From positions 62,001-126,000 of the forward strand of contig NZ_QLYZ01000002.1 in assembly GCF_003350325.1 (NCBI RefSeq): a stretch of DNA of 64,000 bases, written 5' to 3'. Of the stretch, positions 53,673 through 63,200 are shown in pieces; positions within the stretch are counted from its first letter, which is position 1, and each line of letters begins with the position of its first letter. The notes beneath the pieces are model-generated. The model had not been told where the DNA came from and did not search any database. It saw only the letters and a program-made list of their open reading frames with translations. Both the position numbers and the translations under genes were made by a program. This stretch comes from Vibrio rhodolitus. GTDB lineage: Bacteria; Pseudomonadota; Gammaproteobacteria; Enterobacterales; Vibrionaceae.

Positions 53673-53702
53673 ACAGGGATTCATGCTGTATATTTGAATG
53701 TA
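53660..53702. repeat. Large inverted repeat upstream of the adhesin gene
   Basis: TACATTTAAATATACAG (53660-53676) and CTGTATATTTGAATGTA (53686-53702) are reverse complements except for one position, which would form a G-U pair in RNA. They flank a 9-nt loop. The length and near-perfection exceed chance for local sequence, even given the AT richness. It may be a dimeric regulator operator or an RNA hairpin. Confidence 0.7.
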
Positions 53703-54281
53703 TTTCTCGCTTTGCTAATTGTTGCTTTTTGCAGTCTGTTGTGCGGATAAAAGCTTTTGTAGAGGTCTTTGCTTGAATAAATATTAGTGCGCTTGAGGCT
53801 TTAATATTATTTGTATGGTTTATATTGAGATTGTTATAAATATTTCAATTATTCTTGTTAGTCTAATTTATTCATCGTTTACTGTCTTAAACTAAGTGGT
53901 TGGCGGGCTGAGTTAGATTTTTACACTGTTTTAATGATAATTATAGCATTAGTTATGAGGTTGAGTTTCAGCCGATAAAATAGTTGATTTTATCTTTAGT
54001 GACCTATTCTTAAATGCATTTATAAATGTCTTGTATCATTACATACCGCTCGCGAATATATGTGACTCGTCTCGAAAGCTTTAATTTATCCTTTCAACTA
54101 ATTAATTTTGTCGTTCTCGCTATTGTTATGATTTGCAAGTAATTGTCTTTGCTTTGCAACAAATCAGTATAAATAGAATTTTGTGCTGCATTGTTTCTGG
54201 CTGAATTCTTATAAGAAGCGCGCACTTCAGAAATTAATTAGGAAGTGCTTAACGAATTGCTGGCTTGGAAGGCTTATATCT

Positions 54282-57200
54282 ATGGCTCAATTAAATATCA
54301 AATCACTGGATGACGTTAAAGTTAATGGTTTTGATCTGCACCTAAAAGATGAAAATGGTGAAGTACAAGTTATTAAGGATGCGTTGATTGATATTGCGAA
54401 AGGCACACTAACCGTCTTAAATGGTGATGATGTGGTCTCGATGCAAGAGCTAGTTAAGTCGGCAAAAGTAAATTTAGAGTCGTTAGAAAATGTATTTCTC
54501 GAAGATGTCATTTCCTCTGAGCAAGAAATTCCGTTCGGGCAAGATGCTGAAGCGCAAGAAGAATTAGAACAGCAGAAAGAGTTGCAAGAGCAGCGGCAGC
54601 AAGAGCTTGAAGCTGAACTCGCTCGATTACAAAAACTTAAAGTTGAACTAGAAGAAGCAGAGCAGGAGCTTGCGCTAAAAGAGCAAGAATTAGAGTCAAA
54701 AGCTGAACAAAGCCAAGAGAGTTCAGAGCAGGTTCAGCCTGATGGTCCGTCAGAGGTCGAGGACTTCGTAGTTGAAGTCCAAGAGCAGCTCACTGATGTC
54801 GACAACGATGTGTCTGAGTTTGAAGGTGAAGGTCCGGAAAAAAAATTCACTCTAACACCTCAACAACCAATTATTCCTACTAGTAGCAGTTCGTCCTCAA
54901 GTCGACCTTCTCAAGATGCAGATGAAAACGAACAGTTAGTAGAAGAGCCAATTACGCTATCCGTTTCCCTTGATAAAGCAGATGACAGCGGCAAATCCGG
55001 CGACTTTACCACCAATATTACGACAGGTTTGACGTTTACCGGTTTAACGCTTGAAGGCGCGAACGTGACCTTGGTAATTAACTCAGCCGTTTATCAAGCG
55101 GTAGCCGATGCTACGGGTGTGTTCAAAATTGAAGTCAGTGAGAGCTTTGTCGATGGCGACTATGCTGTCGATGTTACGGCAATTAGTACAGGTGGAGCAG
55201 AAGCGACATTTAGTAAAACACTAACGATAGATACCGTGGCTCCGGAGCCGCCAACCGTCGCCCTTACTCAAGATAGTGACTTGGGTATATCAAATAGCGA
55301 TAAGCTCACATCAGACAACAAGCCAACGTTTGAAGGCACCGCAGAAGCTAACGCCACGATTCGTCTAACCATTGATGGTCGCACCTACGAAACCGAAGCT
55401 GACAGTGACGGAAAATGGTCATTAACAACGGTGGCTGCTGTTAGTGATGGTGTGCAAAACTATTCCGTATTGGCGATTGATGCTGCAGGTAACCGCTCTG
55501 AAGTGACAACGGATACCGTTGAAATTGATACTCAGATTACCTTTACCGGTGGCTTAAAACAAACTCAAGCGGTGGATACGGGTTACTCGCAAACTGATGG
55601 GGTAACGAACAATAACTCGCCGGTTTTTGTGGGTAAAGTCGAAGAGGGCTCAACGGTACAATTGTACTTTAATGGAGCAAGCAGCGCGATAGAAGCAGTA
55701 GTTGAAAGCGATGGCTCTTGGTCGTTAGATCATACTCGCCCAAAATACGACGCGGTGTTAGCGGAGCTTGCCGATGGAACTTATCAATACAAGTTGGTGG
55801 CGCAAGATAGAGCAGGGAATGTAAAAACCATTGAAAAACAATTGGTGATTGATCGCGAAGCACCAATTCAAGAGTCTTGGCGCGTTTCAGCCGATAGTGA
55901 CTCAGGGCGATTTGATAATGATGGTTATACCAATAAGCAAAACCCCTTTATCTCAGGTGTTGCTGAAGCGAACAACTTTATTACGGTGAGTATTGATGGT
56001 GAAGATTACACCACGCAAGCCGATGTAGATGGCAATTGGGTCGTTCGGGTTGATGTCGCTCTTTCGCATGGCGATTATGAATACACAGTAGCGGCTAGCG
56101 ATTATGCGGGCAATGTTTCCGAAGAAACCGGAAATATTAGTGTCGACTTGCTGGCACCAACTGGCTTTAGCGGAGACTTAATTGAGACCGCTGAGGTGGA
56201 TACTGGCTTTAGTAACGTCGATAAAATTACCAAAAATACACTGCCTACCTTCGCTGGTGTCGCTGAAGCGGGTACCATCGTTAAACTTGAAATTGATGGA
56301 AAAATTTTTGAAGCGCTAGCGAATGAACATGGAAATTGGACGATACCGGTTGACCAACCGCTGAGCCAAGGTACGCATAATTACACACTTACGGCTTACG
56401 ACCTTGCTGGCAACCAAACGGTTATCAATGATCAAAGCGTAACGATTGATACTGAAGCTGTCTTCTCTGGCGGCCTAGATGCTGCTTTTGATACGGGCAT
56501 TTCCGCGACAGATAACCTTACTAAGTTTAACAAACCGACATTTTCCGGTACTGGCGAAAATGGTGCCAAAATTTACCTTTCATTTGAGCCATCACTTGGA
56601 ACGATTTTAGAAACCACTGTCGTAAATGGCGAGTGGGCTATCTCTTTGGCAGAGAACAATATCGAGCTTGATGACCGCGTTTACGAGTTTACTCTAAAAA
56701 CGATTGATTTAGCGGGTAACGAAGCCACTTTGCCGGTAGCTCAAATAGAAGTTGATACATTGCCCCCGCAACTGTTTAAAGGTGGGCTGGATGATGCAAG
56801 TGATTCTGGCTTGTCTGATAGCGACAATTACACAGCCAATACTTTGCCTAGCTTTTCTGGTGTAGTCGATGCAGGCGCACACGTTACGCTAAAACTTGGC
56901 AGCGAAGAATACGCTGCTATAGTCAATGCTGATGGTAGCTGGCGCGCAACGGTTACTGATGAGCTTGAGGATGGCTCGTATGATTATGTTTTGGTGGCAA
57001 TGGATGATGCTGGCAATGAGGTCGAAGAAGTCGGTACGATTGTCGTCGATACGCAAGCTGTTATCTCTGGAGGATTAGACTCTAGCAGTGATAAAGGTCG
57101 ATTTGATAATGATGATTACACCAAAGATAATACGCCAACCTTTAGCGGTTTAGCAGAAGAAGGCGCGAAGGTTACGTTATCCATCAATGGTAAAGAGTAT

Positions 57201-60200
57201 TCAATCGTATTGGATGACAATCAAGATGGTGAAACCCGCAGTGATGTAGCGTGGAGTATTCAAGTCGCTGATGCACTCAAGCTTGATGGTAATTATGCCT
57301 ACACTATTACCACGCTAGATAAGGCGGGCAACGAAAACCAAACCAATGGTTCGATAACAATTGATACTCAAACCACCTTATCCGCTTATCTATCTGAGGA
57401 CACTAAAACTGGTTGGGATGACTCTTATACTAGTTTAACGAAACCCGAGTTTTATGGGACTGGCGAAGTGGATGCGATTATAACTATCCGCTTGGTCAGT
57501 GGGTCAAAGGTAAAAACGGCGATCACAAAGGTAGGGGAAGATGGTCGCTGGTTTAAACAGCTCGAAGAAGATCTTGATGATGGCACTTGGTCATACGAGA
57601 TAGTCGCGGAAGACCTTGCCGGTGCAACGGCAACGAGTAGCGGTGTGTTAGTGGTTGACACTAAAGACCCAATCTTTAGTGGCGGCGTAGATGCAGGCAG
57701 TGATACTAACATTAACAATGATGGTATTACTCAAAACCGTTTACCGAAATTTTCCGGTACAGGTGAGTCGGGTCATAAGGTCGTGTTGACGATTAATGGC
57801 AAGGAATTCAGCACCACCGTTGACCCCGATGGTCGATGGGAAATCGAGTTAACCAATACTCCACAGTTTGTTGATGATACCTACGATTACTCGATAGTGG
57901 CGACGGATCCGGCAGGTAATACCACGACGGTCAATAAAACACTGGTGGTCGATAACAAAGCGTCTGTAACCGGAACTTTGTTCGCAGAGGATGATACTGG
58001 TGCTTCTGATAGCGATGGTATTACTCAAACTCGCAATCCTACCTTTTCGGGTAAAGGAGACGCTGGCGCGACAGTCGTTTTAAGCCTTGGCAATGGTGTT
58101 AACGATCTATCCACTGTTGTTGATGACGATGGCAATTGGGCGATTGATTTAGCGCAGTATGGGGTATCGCTGAGCGATAATCTTTACAGCTACACTGTGC
58201 AACTTACCGATATTGCGGGTAACAAAGCGCACTATGATGGCTTGCTAGAAATCGATAACCAAGTTCCTGGTAAGCTTACTGGTGGGCTTGATGCAGACAG
58301 TGATAAAGGGGCGTTAGATGGTTATACCAATATACGCTCTCCTTGGTTCAGTGGTGTCACTGACCCGCAGGCATCGGTGACATTACTGATAGCGGGTGAA
58401 ACTTACCATGCCGAAGTAGACCCCCTTGGAGGTTGGCGAGTCCAAGTTACTAAAGAGCTAACCAATACCACTCATTCTTATACGTTGATCGCTAAAGATT
58501 TAGCAGGAAATGAACTGATTAAGTCTGGCACGATTACCATTGACACAATACTTGAACCATACACCCACGGCTTAAGCACCGATCCTTTACTTGGTGATTC
58601 AGGTACGCTTGGCGATAACCTAACCAAACATATTCAGCCGACGTTTGCAGGAACTGCGGAAGCCGGTGCAGCAATTGAGATTAAAATTAATAACAAGGTT
58701 TACACCACACAGGCTAAAGATAGTGGTGAATGGTCGATAAAAGTGACCAATAACCTACTCGAAAGTGACGCAGATATTGTTAAGGAGTTCGAGTATACCA
58801 TTAGCGTGACTGACAAAGCGGGTAACAATGATACCGATACCGGAAAAATCACGGTAGACCCGAAAACAGAGGTTTCTGGTGACCTAGCTTCATCCAGTGA
58901 CTCTGGTGTCAATTTTGACGGTGAAGAAGCAACCTACTCTGATAATTACACCAACCAAATGAAACCGCTATTCCAAGGCAATGGCGAACCGGGCGCAATT
59001 ATTACGCTTTCGATCAATGGCAAGGAGTATAGCGCTAAGGTATTAGATTCAGGGATATGGAATATCCAAGTCACTGATGCGTTGGCAGTTGAAGGCAACG
59101 TTGAGCAACATGATTTTGTTATCACAGCGAATGACGCGGCGGGTAACGAAGCACAAACAAGCGGCTCAATTATCGTTGATGCCCAAGCGCCAGAGGGTTT
59201 TACTGGCAAGCTAAGTGCGCAGGATGATGCCCGTGATGATGGTGTGCTAGATGGCAGAGACAGCGATGATATCACCTCGGTGCAAAGCCCAACATTTTCC
59301 GGAACGCTAGAAGGGGCGTCTGACGACAATCCATACTTTGTTGTAGTAAATATTGCTGGCGAGAGTTACACAACCAAAGTTACCAGTGGGAACTGGCAAG
59401 TTGAAGTCGACAAAGTTCTGCCTGATGGCGAATACAACTACACGTTAAAAGCGGTCGACAAAGCTGGTAATGTTACTGAGCTAGAGGGAAGCAAGCTTGT
59501 CATTGATACTTCGACGGTTGCAATTGAAGGTGGATTGAGTAGTGCAGATGACAAAGGCTCGTCTAACAGTGATGGTATCACCACTTATAACAATCTAGGA
59601 AAAACTGCACTTAGCTTTGTCGGTACCGCAGAAGCTCACGCTGAAATTCAACTTTTCATCAAGGATAAAGTCTATAACGCAGTCACCGATGAAATTGGTA
59701 ACTGGGCATTAGAGGTTACCGACCAGCTTGCTGAAGAAAAGGATATTGATTATACGCTCAAATCCATTGATTTAGCAGGTAATATTCAGACAGATAGCGG
59801 TAAGTTGACCATCGATAACACCCCGGCAGACGTAACGATCAATATGCCAGCGCTGACCAATAATGCGCAACCGGATATCAGTGGTACTGTTAGTGAAGAT
59901 GTTGAAACTATCGTCATCACTATTGGCAATATTGACTATACGCTGAACAAGGTAGAGTCGGGTGATTGGAGTATTGACGGCAGCGAGTTGTTTGCTGATT
60001 CTCATCTGAGCGCTGAACATGATGATGGTGCGACTTATGAATACTCAGTGAAAGCGACCGATATCGCAGGCAACGAGAGCACCATAGTAACAGGCGGCTT
60101 TATCTATGATGACAAAACCTCAGTTAGTGGTGGGCTGAAAGCCGGTGAAGACACTTTTGCCGACAATGTTGTGGGTGTAAAGCTTGGAAGTAACGATGAC

Positions 60201-63200
60201 AACTATACCGCTAAAGATAAACCGACGTTTATCGGCATGGCTGAGAAGGGCGCGTCAGTAACACTTCATTTTTCTAACCAAACCGTCGAGGCAGTGGTTA
60301 ATGATGACGGCAGCTGGACGGCAACATTGCCTACCGCACTGCCTGAAGGTGTAAATAGTTATACGATCAAAGCAACAGATGCGGCAGGGAATAAAGCGGA
60401 GGTTACGCAGACGGTAACCATAGATACCACCAAGCCGTCAGTGACACTCGATTCTCTTTCTCCAGTTTTAAAAGAGGGCATCCCCGCAGTTGCGACCGAG
60501 AATCCGACCTTCGGCGGTAGTGCTGAAGCCGGAACGGTAGTGGTCGTTGTTATGGCAGGGCAAACGCGCTCGGTATTGGTGAAGGATGATGGCAGCTGGA
60601 GCATCACGTTACCTAATGATATTGCGCACAGTGATATTGCTTATGACTATCAAGTTTACTCAGTTGATAAAGCAGGCAACTATTCTGATAGCCTGACTGG
60701 TAAACTGATCATAGATATGCAAACGACAGTATCTGGCGGGCTGAGTTCGACCTCTGATACGGGATTTGCTAACAATGATGGTATCACAAAAGATAGTACC
60801 CCGACATTTAATGGTTCAGGTGAAGCCGGTGCAACAGTAACAGTTAACATCCTTGCAAGTGACGGTGTAACTATAATCGATAGCGCTTCACAAGTGATCA
60901 ATGGTAATGGCTCGAATGCGGGCAACTGGAGTGTTACCGTGCCAGAGTTGAACGATAATCTCGCAGGTGACCATTATCTCTATCAAGTCTCAATTGTTGA
61001 CCCTTTGGGCAACACCATGCAGCTTGACCCAGAGAGCTTAGTTATCGATACGCAAGCACCACAAGAATTGACCTACAAGCTAGAAGATGGCGACGATTCT
61101 GGTTATGACGAGGCGGGCAAGTCGGATCTGTGGACCAATACCATCCCAGTTTTTGAAGGAACGGTAGAGCCGGGTGGTGAGGTCACTCTGAGTATTGAGG
61201 GTGTTCGTGACATTGTTGTCTACGATAGCGACGGTGACGGTAAATGGAGTACCGAGGATAACCCACTCACGTCGGCAGACTTAACATTGCAAGATTCGTA
61301 TGACTTTACGATTGTTGCGATGGATAAAGCGGGTAATGAGACCTCGGCGCCACAAAAAGGTACCTTGGTTTATGACAAAGTTTCTCAGGTTAGTCTAAAC
61401 CCAGATGTTGAAGATAAACTGAAGATCACCAATGATCAAACGCCAACATTTGCCGGTGTTGCCGAATACAAATCGAAAATAACCATTCAAATCTCAGGCT
61501 ATGATAAAGCAGGCGAGTGGCAAGAAATCACTATCGACCCGTTCACTGTGACCGAGGAAGATGGCAGTTGGTCTTATACTCTTGCGGATAATTTGAAGTT
61601 GCCGGAGTCACAAGCGCTACCTGGATATACTTACAAGGTTATTGCGGTTGATTATGCGAATAACTCAAGCTCGATAAGCGGTCATCTCTATGTTGATACG
61701 ACACCACCTGATGTTTCAGGCGGATTGGATAGTTCAAGTGATTCTGGTGAACAAGATGGTCAGTTGACCAACGTTCAATCGCCAACTTTTAGCGGAACCG
61801 TGGAAGAGGGAGCAAGTGTTAAACTGATCATTAACCATCAAGACTACCCAGCCGTCGTCGTTGATGGGCAGTGGACGCTAAATCCCAATATCACGTTTAC
61901 TCAAGATGGTGAGTACGAGTATAAAATTGTCGCCATTGATGCGGCAGGTAATGAAACGACGCTTGATAACAAGTTGATTGTTGATAGCAGTGCCCCCGTT
62001 GTTGGTGGTGGCAAGTTGGCGAAAGAGAGCGATAGTGGAGTTGAAGGTGATCAACTCACCAACGAAGCAGAAACTATAGTCATTAAAGGCACGGTATCGG
62101 ATGCTAATCTTGATCGCCTGATCTTTAAGATTGATGGCAGCGACGCTTACGCTCATCTGTTGGTGTTAGATGGTAACAATTGGACCGTCACTATTCCAAA
62201 TGCCTCAACTGAATTTAACGATAACCAAGCGTACACCTACACCATTGAGGCGATAGACAAAGCGGCAAACACCACAGGTGAAATCTCACATTCATTTACC
62301 ATAGACCGCACTGATCCTAACGCGCCAACTGTTATTACCGATGCGTTAACCAACGATAACACACCAGAGTTTGCAATAAGTTCAGACGCCGATACAAGCA
62401 TTGAACTCTATATAAATGGCGTGCTTGTTGATAGTAATGAACTGGTTAAAACTGATGATGGTCAGTGGACTTGGCAAGCGACGGAAGAATTATCAAGTGG
62501 TGCTGACAATGACTGGGATGGTGTTGAGCATAGCTATAAAGTGATAGCAAGTGACGCGGCTGGCAATACCAGTGAGACTTCCGGTCAGATTGTCGTCGAT
62601 ACCAAAACGTATGTGACGGGAAGTCTTAGCCAACTTGATGAAACGGGGTCTCAGCAGGGGGCGACCTCTAAGCAAGCGTTTAGCTTTATCGGCAGTGCAG
62701 AGCAAAATTCACAGGTCATCATTGTTTTCAAGTCAACTGGCAATGATGAACTCGATGGCAAGCTAAAAGCTTTGCTTGGTAATGATCTTTCAATTGAGGC
62801 TCAGTTTGACAGTGCCGAAAACTGGAGTGCCAATCTCACCGGTTTTGATTTTGAAGGTGAGTTTAACTATGTGATTGAGTCAATTGATGCTGCGGGAAAT
62901 CAAGCCAGCACTGACCAACAAACGTTAATTGTTGACCGTACACCACCGCAGAAATTAACCATCGAGTTAGCCGCAGAAAGCGATAGTAATCTCGATGGGG
63001 ATAACATCACTAACCTCAAAGAATCTGGCGTAAGCAAAGCTCCGATCTTTATTGGTACAAGTGAGGCTGATTCGAAGATTACTTTGACGGTCACAGCTAA
63101 TGATGGCAGCTACCAGAAGGACTACGAGTTTGTAGTGGGTGATGATGAAACATGGCGTATTGAAAGTGAAGATATACTAGTCAGTGGAGAATACACCGTC

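Larger units (their letters stand above)
53374..54281. other. AT-rich gene-free stretch between kinase gene and giant adhesin
   Basis: This 908-bp stretch is very AT-rich and has no convincing coding frame on either strand. It contains two imperfect 14-bp copies of TAGTTT(T/C)TCTCAAA (53371-53384, 53388-53401) right after the kinase stop. It also holds a 17-bp-arm inverted repeat (53660-53702) overlapping a promoter-like TTGACT. The low GC and large size suggest a silenced, multiply regulated adhesin control region. No riboswitch was recognised. Confidence 0.55.

Noticed and set aside
58946-59329. Antisense open frames inside the adhesin repeats
   Set aside because: Several similar minus-strand frames recur with the Ig modules, so they follow the repeat codon pattern and are not genes.
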